Shown here in pieces: positions 8,934-16,340 of a DNA stretch of 64,000 nt. The position numbers were made by a program, and so were the translations under genes. A model generated the notes under the pieces. The model saw only the letters and a list, made by a program, of their open reading frames with translations. It had not been told where the DNA came from and did not search any database. Positions within the stretch are counted from its first letter, which is position 1. Each line of letters opens with the position of its first letter. The stretch comes from Paenibacillus pabuli (GTDB lineage Bacteria; Bacillota; Bacilli; Paenibacillales; Paenibacillaceae): contig NZ_CP073714.1 in the NCBI RefSeq assembly GCF_023101145.1, positions 5,642,001 to 5,706,000 on the forward strand. The letters are read 5' to 3'.

Positions 8934-9707
8934 TTAAGGAGTCAGTTTCAGAATAGTCAAAGTGGTATTTAGATTGTTATGCAACTGTGCAGGAGTTGCA
9001 TTCGCATTTACCAGCTCGATCGTCGTTGGAACTGTTGTGACCGTAATAATAACTTCAGCAGATATGGGTCCTCCTCCATTACCCGTGAAAGGCACAGGGG
9101 TTATGGGCGTTCCATTCACTGTAAGGTTAAAAGCAGCATCGCCCTGATTATGAATGGTGAAAGAGATAAAGTAACTTCCTGTTTCATTGATTGTTATCGT
9201 CGGAGATGGAGGCACAAAGGTGAATGCTCCGCCTACATTAGCCAAAACTCCGGTAAACGTTATTGGTGAGTTTCCTGGAACCGTGTCAGTACCTGTGCCA
9301 GGATCTGCACGGAAAACACTCAGGAAATTGGTTATTCCAGCCCCAGCTGGACCGGCAGGACCTGTTGCTCCGGCAGGGCCGGTTGCACCAGCAGGGCCAA
9401 CTGGACCCGCTGGGCCTACAGGGCCCACAGGGCCGACAGGACCCACTGGGCCAACTGCTCCGATCGCGCCAGCCGGACCCGCTGGGCCTTGTATACCAGG
9501 AACTCCTTGCAGTCCGGCTGGCCCCGGTACCCCCGGAGCACCAGTCGGGCCTACCGGTCCAATTGGGCCAGGAATCCCTGGAGAGCCTTGCGGTGCATTA
9601 ATCACAATTTTAGGTTTAACCCTTAAAAAAATCTTACCCTTAACACCACAATGCAATTGTTTTTTAAATTTACGTCTACAAATACGTTTCCCATGACGAT
9701 TTATCAA
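8934..9707 (-). CDS. Collagen-like (Gly-X-Y repeat) surface or spore-associated protein
   Basis: The protein has 257 residues: a basic N-terminal region without a clear signal peptide (residues 1-38), about 28 Gly-X-Y triplets dominated by GPV, GPA and GAT (residues 40-125), and a C-terminal globular domain of about 130 residues. The architecture matches BclA-type exosporium proteins and other bacterial collagen-like proteins, in which the C-terminal beta domain trimerises and the repeats form a triple-helical stalk. The TTG at 9707 is selected because GGAGGTGAG lies just before it. The repeats are near-identical 9-bp units, so copy number is likely variable between strains. Spore association is an inference. 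Confidence 0.85.
   Translation of the reverse strand: MINRHGKRICRRKFKKQLHCGVKGKIFLRVKPKIVINAPQGSPGIPGPIGPVGPTGAPGVPGPAGLQGVPGIQGPAGPAGAIGAVGPVGPVGPVGPVGPAGPVGPAGATGPAGATGPAGPAGAGITNFLSVFRADPGTGTDTVPGNSPITFTGVLANVGGAFTFVPPSPTITINETGSYFISFTIHNQGDAAFNLTVNGTPITPVPFTGNGGGPISAEVIITVTTVPTTIELVNANATPAQLHNNLNTTLTILKLTP
9333..9590 (-). repeat. Tandem Gly-X-Y codon repeats in the collagen-like gene
   Basis: Consecutive 9-bp units encode GPV, GPA and GAT triplets, with several adjacent units nearly identical (four GPV units in a row). Such arrays expand and contract by slippage. Confidence 0.85.
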
Positions 9708-9732
9708 TTAACTCACCTCCGTGATATTTCTC

Positions 9733-9745
9733 CACATACTATGTG
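9733..9745. promoter_or_regulatory. Perfect palindrome upstream of the collagen-like gene
   Basis: CACATA-C-TATGTG lies about 25 nt upstream of the TTG start. It may be an operator. The rest of 9746-10066 is AT-rich, non-coding, and serves as the divergent promoter region for this gene and the tandem-MerR gene. Confidence 0.4.
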
Positions 9746-10066
9746 TAACGATCACGGGGGGCATAGACAGCTAACCATAATTCGGAAAATTATAGTGCCT
9801 ATTATTAGATAAGTTGTCTATTAAAACTATTAATTTTCATTTCATCCTTCTGCAATTCAATGTCCAACTCCCCACCATTGCATTTTTTTGCATTTTAATT
9901 ATTTTCTTTTTAGTGACTACTCCTTTGCTGTTTATACATTCAGTCTATAACATTGATGCAATATTCCGGTTTACATTATAAAATGTTGATCACATATAGA
10001 CTTTGGCGCGTTATATGTTAGTGTAGCACTTGAAGGTTTTACTTGAAGCATGAGGAGTAGAAGCAA

Positions 10067-10780
10067 ATGAACTTTACATATACACCTGGACAGATTGCAA
10101 CTGAACTGGCTATTAGCACAACCACACTTAGACGTTATGAAAAAGAAGGCCTGATTCCCGACGTTCCACGGACTGTCAGCAATCACAGGTACTACACGTC
10201 CATTCACTTCCAAGCGTTCATCGCCATTCGTTCGTTATTAAAGAGTTATGAGATTCCCGTTGTATATGAAGTCATGAGGAAAGTTAAACGTGGGGAAATC
10301 AACGACGCACTTTGGCTTTTGAACCAGCAGTTGTATAACACCCAACTGGAGAAACAACGAGTTGATGAGATATGGATCATGATCCAACAGACCGATTTTT
10401 CAGAATTTAAGAATGTTAAAATCACGAATGCATTGACGATTGGGAAAGTCGCTGAAGTAGCCGGGGTCAACACTTCTGCTATCAGGCATTGGGAAACCGA
10501 AGGCTTAATTTGCTCGGAAAGAGACCCTAACAACGGTTATCGAATGTACACCAGAGCTGAGCTGAGAAAGATATTGGTTATAAGCAGTTTACGAAAATCC
10601 GTCTATTACATTGAAAATATGAAAGAACTTCTGAACACTGTCGGCACACAGGATTATACACAGATTAATAAAGCCTTCCAGCTAGCCCTGCAAAAGCTAA
10701 ACAGCCAACTAGCCCTGCAATTTGCAGGAGTGAAGGAACTTATGACCTATATTGAGTTACATCAAGAACAACAGGGATAA
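10067..10780 (+). CDS. Regulator with two MerR-type DNA-binding domains
   Basis: The 237-residue protein contains two separate MerR winged-helix domains. The first is at residues 6-60 (TPGQIATELAISTTTLRRYE). The second is at 123-190 (LTIGKVAEVAGVNTSAIRHWE, then GYRMYT). They are joined by a helical segment and followed by a short helical tail. Normal MerR proteins have one such domain and dimerise through a coiled coil. Two in one chain suggests recognition of a bipartite site by one polypeptide, or a dimer touching four half-sites. There is no cysteine metal-binding pattern. It is divergent from the collagen-like gene, which is the obvious candidate target. Confidence 0.85.
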   Translation: MNFTYTPGQIATELAISTTTLRRYEKEGLIPDVPRTVSNHRYYTSIHFQAFIAIRSLLKSYEIPVVYEVMRKVKRGEINDALWLLNQQLYNTQLEKQRVDEIWIMIQQTDFSEFKNVKITNALTIGKVAEVAGVNTSAIRHWETEGLICSERDPNNGYRMYTRAELRKILVISSLRKSVYYIENMKELLNTVGTQDYTQINKAFQLALQKLNSQLALQFAGVKELMTYIELHQEQQG

Positions 10781-10814
10781 CTTATAGTTAGTTGAGGTTA
10801 GAATTTTATTAAAA

Positions 10815-10863
10815 AAAAGCCCTACCTGTATTCGAGAAATTCTCATCTGGTTGGGCTTCTTAC
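10815..10863. terminator. Bidirectional terminator between MerR gene and iron operon
   Basis: AAGCCCTACC pairs with GGTTGGGCTT around a long loop. An A-run precedes it and a T-rich tract follows, so it can serve both convergent transcripts. Confidence 0.7.
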
Positions 10864-10891
10864 TATTACTTCACGTTCTACTCAAGTCAAT

Positions 10892-11929
10892 TTACAAGGA
10901 AGAGATGGCTTTGTTTTTCTCAAAGAAGCGTGCATTATGGGATGATACCCCTGCCATATCGGAAGCGGTAGGCTCCAGATAGAGCTTGGCGCTGTTTACT
11001 GCGAGTACCGCATCATTAAAAGCACCAGCAATCAGACGAACTTTGCTTCCATAGGTAATGAAATCACCTGCTCCAAATATTCCTGGCTGACTTGTGCACA
11101 TTCGCGGATTAACTGAGATACCGTAATCTTCACGTTCCAGCCCCCAATGGACCAGATTACCGAAATCACGATCGTATCCGTGACTTACAACCACTTCATC
11201 CACTTCAATTGGCATGATTTCTCCATTGTCTACATGAGCGAGTTCAACTCGGCCTATTTTATCTCCTGTACCATATAAGCGAGAGATACTGTAAGGGGTC
11301 AGGACTTGGGCAAAAGCTTTCATCTGGGCAACAGGCAGCTCATGCGCCGTGAATTCCTCTCGTCTGTGCACTACGGTGACCTCCCGCGCCAATCCCTCCA
11401 TTTCATTCGCCCAATCTATCGCGGAATCCCCGCCTCCAGAAATCAGCACACGTTTATCCTTGAATCTGGACAGATCTGTGATGGTATAGTGCAGATTCGT
11501 CAGCTCATACCGATTTGCGCCCTCAATATCCAGCTTCTGAACCTGCGTCATGCCTCTGCCTGCACATAACAAGATCGTACGCGTGTAATGACGCTCTCCT
11601 GTCTTTGAGGTGAGTACAAACACTTGATCTTCGCGTCGTTCCATCTGAGCAATTTCCTGGCCGAACACAATGGTCGGGTCGAAGGTTCTTGCCTGTCTTT
11701 CCAGCGAATCGATCAATTTCTCACAACGAACCGGATCAACTCCGCCTACATCCCAGACCAGCTTCTCCGGGTACGTGCACATAAATCCGCCCAATTCCTC
11801 TTTGGCTTCAATGATTTTGGTACGCATGGCTCTCATTCCGCTGTAAAATGCAGCATACATTCCCGCAGGTCCGCCACCAACAATCGTTATATCGTAAATG
11901 TCCATTTGCTGTTCCGCTCCCGTATTCAT
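10892..11929 (-). CDS. Ferredoxin-NADP reductase-like flavoprotein (YumC/YcgT type)
   Basis: A 345-residue thioredoxin-reductase-fold protein. The FAD site is TIVGGGPAGMYAAFYSG, the NADPH site ISGGGDSAIDWA, followed by VVHRREEFTAHE, and the second FAD motif GIFGAGDF. It lacks the CxxC redox pair of thioredoxin reductase, which identifies the ferredoxin (flavodoxin)-NADP reductase type 2 group. Its ATG directly follows the stop of the iron-siderophore receptor, so the two are co-translated. In this setting it is a plausible reductant source for releasing iron from an imported siderophore (inference). It shares the Fur box at 12924-12944. Confidence 0.88.
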   Translation of the reverse strand: MNTGAEQQMDIYDITIVGGGPAGMYAAFYSGMRAMRTKIIEAKEELGGFMCTYPEKLVWDVGGVDPVRCEKLIDSLERQARTFDPTIVFGQEIAQMERREDQVFVLTSKTGERHYTRTILLCAGRGMTQVQKLDIEGANRYELTNLHYTITDLSRFKDKRVLISGGGDSAIDWANEMEGLAREVTVVHRREEFTAHELPVAQMKAFAQVLTPYSISRLYGTGDKIGRVELAHVDNGEIMPIEVDEVVVSHGYDRDFGNLVHWGLEREDYGISVNPRMCTSQPGIFGAGDFITYGSKVRLIAGAFNDAVLAVNSAKLYLEPTASDMAGVSSHNARFFEKNKAISSL

Positions 11930-12898
11930 CTAGGGCACCAACTTTTCAACAACATAATCCAACAACTTGGCCGACCCAATAGGACCCACACCTGTTACAA
12001 AATCACTTGTTTTCAGCGGAAAGACATGATTGTCTTTTACGGCGTTCAAGCTCGCCCACACTTTGCTTTCCTTCAGATTGTCCATGGATTCCTTCGTATC
12101 ATAGCCTTTCAGTGTTCTGTCTTCCAGAAAAATATAATCCGGGTTCATTTCCGATAAAAATTCCAGGGAGAATTGACTAAACCAGTCTGTAGAGTCTTTG
12201 ATGACTTCAGGACTATTCAAACCCAAAGTTTCATAGAAAAAGACGCTGCTGCTTCCTCCTTTGGGACCCATAAAACGGTAACGATTGTGCTCTACTCGAA
12301 GAACCAGCACGGTTTTGTTGCCGATGGCTTGAGCAATCTTCTCCTGTGCTTTTTTCGCCTTCCCATCAAATTCCGCCAGCACTTTGGCAGATTCCTCTGT
12401 CTTGTCAAAGACAGCAGCCAGTTTCGGCATGGCAATCTGCATTTCACTGTTGGAATCCAGAGCCACCGTTGGAGCAATCTTGGATAGTTCATCATATACG
12501 CCTTGCTCCATACCTACGCCCGCGCTAACAATCATATCTGGTGATAACGTAAGCAATTGTTCATAATTATATTGATATTGTTCCGCTTCAATCATTTGGA
12601 CCCCGTGTTCCTCAAAATAAGATGCACGATATTCCGGCTCAATCTCCGGAACAAATATAACCATCTGCGGTGTAACGCCCATCTCGATCAAGTATTCAGC
12701 ATAGATGGAATCCAGTACGAGCATATTCCGAGGATGGGTAGGAATCGTCACCTCCCCAAACTGATCCCGAACAACCTTCGTTTCATTGGTCGTTTTTGAT
12801 GAAGCTTCCACTTCCTTATCAGAAGTACCGGAACAGGCGGAAAGCACCAAACTTAGCGCCAACAGCACAACTCCAAAACCCTTAAACCTTCGTAACAT
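11930..12898 (-). CDS. Iron-siderophore ABC transporter substrate-binding lipoprotein (second copy)
   Basis: A 322-residue FecB-type binding protein with lipobox LSAC (Cys22) and a short Ser/Lys-rich linker. The first-lobe motif is TIPTHPRNMLVLDSIYAEYL and the late SVFFYETLGL segment is also typical. Sequence style resembles receptors of the YfiY/FeuA branch and also the binding-protein domain of the neighbouring AraC regulator. No permease genes follow, so it must work with a permease encoded elsewhere. A Fur box lies 26 nt upstream. Confidence 0.92.
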   Translation of the reverse strand: MLRRFKGFGVVLLALSLVLSACSGTSDKEVEASSKTTNETKVVRDQFGEVTIPTHPRNMLVLDSIYAEYLIEMGVTPQMVIFVPEIEPEYRASYFEEHGVQMIEAEQYQYNYEQLLTLSPDMIVSAGVGMEQGVYDELSKIAPTVALDSNSEMQIAMPKLAAVFDKTEESAKVLAEFDGKAKKAQEKIAQAIGNKTVLVLRVEHNRYRFMGPKGGSSSVFFYETLGLNSPEVIKDSTDWFSQFSLEFLSEMNPDYIFLEDRTLKGYDTKESMDNLKESKVWASLNAVKDNHVFPLKTSDFVTGVGPIGSAKLLDYVVEKLVP

Positions 12899-12923
12899 GA
12901 TCTACTCGCCCCTTATGTAATAT

Positions 12924-12944
12924 TGATAATGATAATTATTATCA
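12924..12944 (-). promoter_or_regulatory. Fur box upstream of the second siderophore receptor
   Basis: On the plus strand the site reads TGATAATGATAATT followed by ATTATCA, an excellent Fur match. It sits between the AraC-type regulator and the receptor gene, so the receptor and reductase can be controlled separately from the regulator. Confidence 0.88.
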
Positions 12945-13013
12945 AATACTAGCAAATAAGAAGAGATCCTTCCATAGGTGATAGTGCGTATTCAATTGGA
13001 TTATTGTGCTCTA

Positions 13014-14624
13014 TTATGGATGAATGACCAGGCTCTTAACAATTTCATTCAAAATCATTTTGTTCCCGATAATTCCTCGGCCATCCACCCACAGGCGAGT
13101 ATCCACATGAAATACCCTGTTGTTTTTTACAGCCCTCAACTCATTCCATTGGGAGCTCTCCATTAAATTCTTCATATTCTCTTCAGCACTAAAATGCTGC
13201 ATAACTCGTTTCTCCACAAACAGGTAATCGGGATTGGCTTTGGCCAACAAGTCGAGTGAACAAGGATTAAACCACGCCTCCCCTGCTTGAAGCGGTTGTG
13301 GCAGAGTTAAACAGAGCTGTTCGTACAGTAAATGGGATACCCCATTAGAATGACGACCCAAATATCGATAACCAAACGGTTCTACTCTCAGCACCATCAC
13401 GGTAGAGGAGGATTGGACAAGATGCAGCAGTTGCTGATGTGCTGTGTTTACTTCCATTTTCATCTGCATATGAAGTTTATGGGCTGTATCTTCTCGGTGA
13501 AACAAACCGGCCATTTGATGGAGCAGAGCCTCCACGTCGTGATTTAAACCAGTTATGATAGGCGAAATTGTGCGCAGTCTTTGCTTGATCTCTTCTGTCC
13601 AAAAATTCCCCACAATCCATTCAGGCTGAACTTGGCGAATTAGTTCCACGTCCAGCTCATATTGCGGGACTTCCAGCATCTTCACCTGATGAGATTCAAA
13701 TAGTTCAATTTGATGTTCAGGCAAAAGCAAGAGAGTTACTACAACGGCATGTGGAATAATCCCCAAGTGAATCAATACTTCCGCACAAAGCGGTGAAAGA
13801 CATACGATTTTACGCTGGGGCAGCGTTTGTGCATAATTCCTCGGGGAAACGCCTGTTAATTGTTTGAAACGACGACTGAAATAATGAGCATCCTCGAATC
13901 CGGTCTTCTTGGCAATGTCCTGAGATGTGGCTGATGTTAACAACAGCTCCTCTTGAGCACGATAGATCCGGTAATGGGCAAGGTAATCCAGAGGCGGCCT
14001 TCCATAACGTTCACTGAATTTGCGGGAATAATGCCAGGGACTGATGCCTGCGACCTTAGCCAGTTGCTTTCGTGTAATGACCTGTTCATAATGCTGCTGC
14101 ATGTAATCTACTGAGCGGAGAATGCCTTGTTCCACGGTTGGCTCCTCTTCCAACAGCTCCCGGTATACATGTTGCAGCAGTTCATAAACCAGATACTGAT
14201 TTCTAACCCGGATGGCATTGGGATCTGGAGAACCTTCTTCACTCCAATGTTGGCTGAGACTCGCCAGTGTGCCACCGGTTAATTTCACTTTTTGATACGT
14301 GTTTCCTGACGGTACATGCCATTCATATGTTTCCACTTCACCTCTGTCTGGGAACGTAGCATATGTATCAAACTGAATAAGCCATCCGGCCAAATCCAGT
14401 TGTCCACCCTCATTCACTTCAATTACGGAGTTCTCTTGCACAACAATTAACTCCCCGTAAGATACCTGAACCCTATGACCATTAATATTCCAGATCGCTT
14501 TCCCGTCGAGGATAAGGAGTAAGGCATGACTTGAAAAGTGATACAGCTTGCCCGCACTCATCCATTGATCTGTCAGTGTCTTGGTAGACTTCCATTGTGC
14601 AATCCACTCTATGTTGTTGGGCAT
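13014..14624 (-). CDS. AraC-type regulator fused to a siderophore-binding-protein domain (Btr-like)
   Basis: A 536-residue three-part protein: an N-terminal cupin-like segment (to about residue 160), an AraC double helix-turn-helix (residues 165-267, ending TGFEDAHYFSRRFKQLTGVSP), and a FecB/FeuA-like binding domain (270-536) without signal peptide or lipobox. This is the layout of Btr (YbbB) of Bacillus subtilis, which senses the ferric or free siderophore in the cytoplasm and activates its uptake genes. It lies directly upstream of a receptor gene on the same strand, as expected for the target. RBS AAAGGA precedes the ATG. Confidence 0.9.
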   Translation of the reverse strand: MPNNIEWIAQWKSTKTLTDQWMSAGKLYHFSSHALLLILDGKAIWNINGHRVQVSYGELIVVQENSVIEVNEGGQLDLAGWLIQFDTYATFPDRGEVETYEWHVPSGNTYQKVKLTGGTLASLSQHWSEEGSPDPNAIRVRNQYLVYELLQHVYRELLEEEPTVEQGILRSVDYMQQHYEQVITRKQLAKVAGISPWHYSRKFSERYGRPPLDYLAHYRIYRAQEELLLTSATSQDIAKKTGFEDAHYFSRRFKQLTGVSPRNYAQTLPQRKIVCLSPLCAEVLIHLGIIPHAVVVTLLLLPEHQIELFESHQVKMLEVPQYELDVELIRQVQPEWIVGNFWTEEIKQRLRTISPIITGLNHDVEALLHQMAGLFHREDTAHKLHMQMKMEVNTAHQQLLHLVQSSSTVMVLRVEPFGYRYLGRHSNGVSHLLYEQLCLTLPQPLQAGEAWFNPCSLDLLAKANPDYLFVEKRVMQHFSAEENMKNLMESSQWNELRAVKNNRVFHVDTRLWVDGRGIIGNKMILNEIVKSLVIHP

Positions 14625-14720
14625 ATTGTTATCCTTTCTACGGCTGAAGATCCATACTTTTAAGTGTTGCTACATCAAAAGTATATTACATTTAAGTCGT
14701 GTTATTAAAATTAAAATGCG

Positions 14721-14752
14721 GAAAAACCCGTACCATCAAATACGGGTTTTTC
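14721..14752. terminator. Bidirectional terminator downstream of the PTS gene
   Basis: AAAAACCCGTA and TACGGGTTTTT form a strong stem with T-runs on both strands. It terminates the PTS gene on the minus strand. Confidence 0.85.
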
Positions 14753-14757
14753 TTAGT

Positions 14758-16134
14758 TTATCTCTGTTTCCGTCTCTTTCCTATCATCCAATATGTGAAC
14801 ACACCTGACACACAGAATGAAATAATCAAACCAACACAGACATGTAGCAGATTCAGACTCCCTACTTCCATAAATAGCGGAATTTCCAGCAGACTTCCGT
14901 ACCCACCCAATGCAACTGCTTTGACGGACAACAGCCCGAAATATAGTCCTCCTGCAGCACCGCCCAGCAATGCCGAATAAAAAGAAGTCCTCTTTCTCAT
15001 ATTGACCGCATACATCGCAGGCTCTGGAGTACCTAATAAAGCAGTTCCTGCTGCCCAGAAAGCCAGCTTCCTGAATTCCCGCTGTTTGCTTCTCAGCCCA
15101 GTAGCGAGTGAAGCTCCTGCTTGTGCAACGAAGACAACCAACATGACAGGGATCATGAGGGAGAAACCATTTACCATCAATTCATTGATTATCATAGGTA
15201 AAAGCCAGTAATGTAATCCAGTGATCATCATTAGGGAATAAACCGCTCCCAGCAGCATAATTGCTACAATCGGGGCATCATTCAGTAGTGAATCCACCAC
15301 ATCTGGTAACTGCTGATCAATCCAAGTACCAATTGGACCAAGTATGATTAGAACCAGTGGAACGAGAATCAGAAACGTCAACAATGGAGCAAGTATTCCT
15401 TTAAAGGCTCTTGGGCTTATTCGTTCAACAACTCTTTCTAGATAGGATGCCGCACATATCGTAAATATCACCCAAATTGCAGCTGAAAAAAAGACCGCTT
15501 GCGACACGATAGGCACACCTATAAAATGAACATCCTCTTCACCTGAGAGCAAAGCGGTCATTTGAGGATAGAACATGAGTCCGCCAATCGCTGCGGCAAC
15601 ATAAATATTGCTTTTTAACCGATAGGCTGTACTAATAGCTACCAGGATTGGCAACAGATAATTCACACTATCTCCAATGGATTTGAATATCAGGAATGTC
15701 TGACTATCCATTAGCGAGGAGGAATCTGTAGAACTGTAAACGTTAAATAACGTAATGATGGCTAGCACAATCTTGAGTACTGCCGCTCCCAGAAGAGCGG
15801 GCATCAGAGGCATAAAGACATCGGAAATAAAATATAATAGTGATTTTTTATTCGTACGCCTTGTTTGTGGCTGTTTTTCCCCTTCTGCTTTCCCCACTCC
15901 CATGCCCTGTAGCGTATTATATAGTTGGGAGAATTCGTCCTCATGTGTTATGGAGCAATAGTCACTTGTTATACGAATATTAGCGCCAAGATCCAATACA
16001 TCAGATACTGATATATCCATTCGATTACGGTCACGCAATATCAACGTAGTGGTATCCAGGTCACGCTGCACATGACGAATATTTTCCTTTCCCCCTGCGA
16101 GTTTCAATAGTGCTTCGATTTGCTTGTCATTCAT
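14758..16134 (-). CDS. PTS beta-glucoside-type EIIBC protein lacking the EIIB active-site cysteine
   Basis: The 458-residue protein has an N-terminal EIIB-like domain (residues 1-85) and an EIIC membrane domain (about 105-455). Aligned by eye with the canonical protein encoded at 58139-60055, where the motif is THCMTRLRF, this protein reads QRDLDTTTLI. Asp25 stands where the phosphorylated cysteine should be and the following Arg residues are also lost. The EIIC domain keeps family blocks (TGLHYWLLP, EPAMYAVNMR) but has GTPEPA in place of GITEPA. There is no EIIA domain and no enzyme or antiterminator gene beside it. It may be a non-phosphorylating transporter or a sensor, or a gene losing function. 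RBS AAGGAGAAGG precedes the ATG. Confidence 0.85.
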   Translation of the reverse strand: MNDKQIEALLKLAGGKENIRHVQRDLDTTTLILRDRNRMDISVSDVLDLGANIRITSDYCSITHEDEFSQLYNTLQGMGVGKAEGEKQPQTRRTNKKSLLYFISDVFMPLMPALLGAAVLKIVLAIITLFNVYSSTDSSSLMDSQTFLIFKSIGDSVNYLLPILVAISTAYRLKSNIYVAAAIGGLMFYPQMTALLSGEEDVHFIGVPIVSQAVFFSAAIWVIFTICAASYLERVVERISPRAFKGILAPLLTFLILVPLVLIILGPIGTWIDQQLPDVVDSLLNDAPIVAIMLLGAVYSLMMITGLHYWLLPMIINELMVNGFSLMIPVMLVVFVAQAGASLATGLRSKQREFRKLAFWAAGTALLGTPEPAMYAVNMRKRTSFYSALLGGAAGGLYFGLLSVKAVALGGYGSLLEIPLFMEVGSLNLLHVCVGLIISFCVSGVFTYWMIGKRRKQR

Positions 16135-16297
16135 ATGTACCTTCTCCTTATGCTGCGGTAAACCCGAGTTTTATGATGTGCCCTTATCTATATACACATT
16201 TCCATGAAAAAACTTCAATAGGATAAAAAAACTAATTCCCCTTTTATTTCATGATTTTTGCGCAAGGTATAATAGCCTAAATTCCTCATGGTACAAC

Positions 16298-16324
16298 AAA
16301 GAGCCCGTTCTACGGGCCTCTTCA
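16298..16324 (-). terminator. Terminator after the DAC-like/TPR gene
   Basis: GAGCCCGT-TCT-ACGGGCCTC stem. On the minus strand it is followed by a T-rich tail, directly downstream of the gene ending at 16341. Confidence 0.7.
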
Positions 16325-16340
16325 TCTTACCTTTCAGAAG

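Noticed and set aside
9187..9696. Long Gly/Pro-rich open frame on the plus strand across the collagen-like gene
   Set aside because: It is the antisense shadow of the GPV/GPA repeats. The minus frame has the ribosome site and a proper C-terminal domain.
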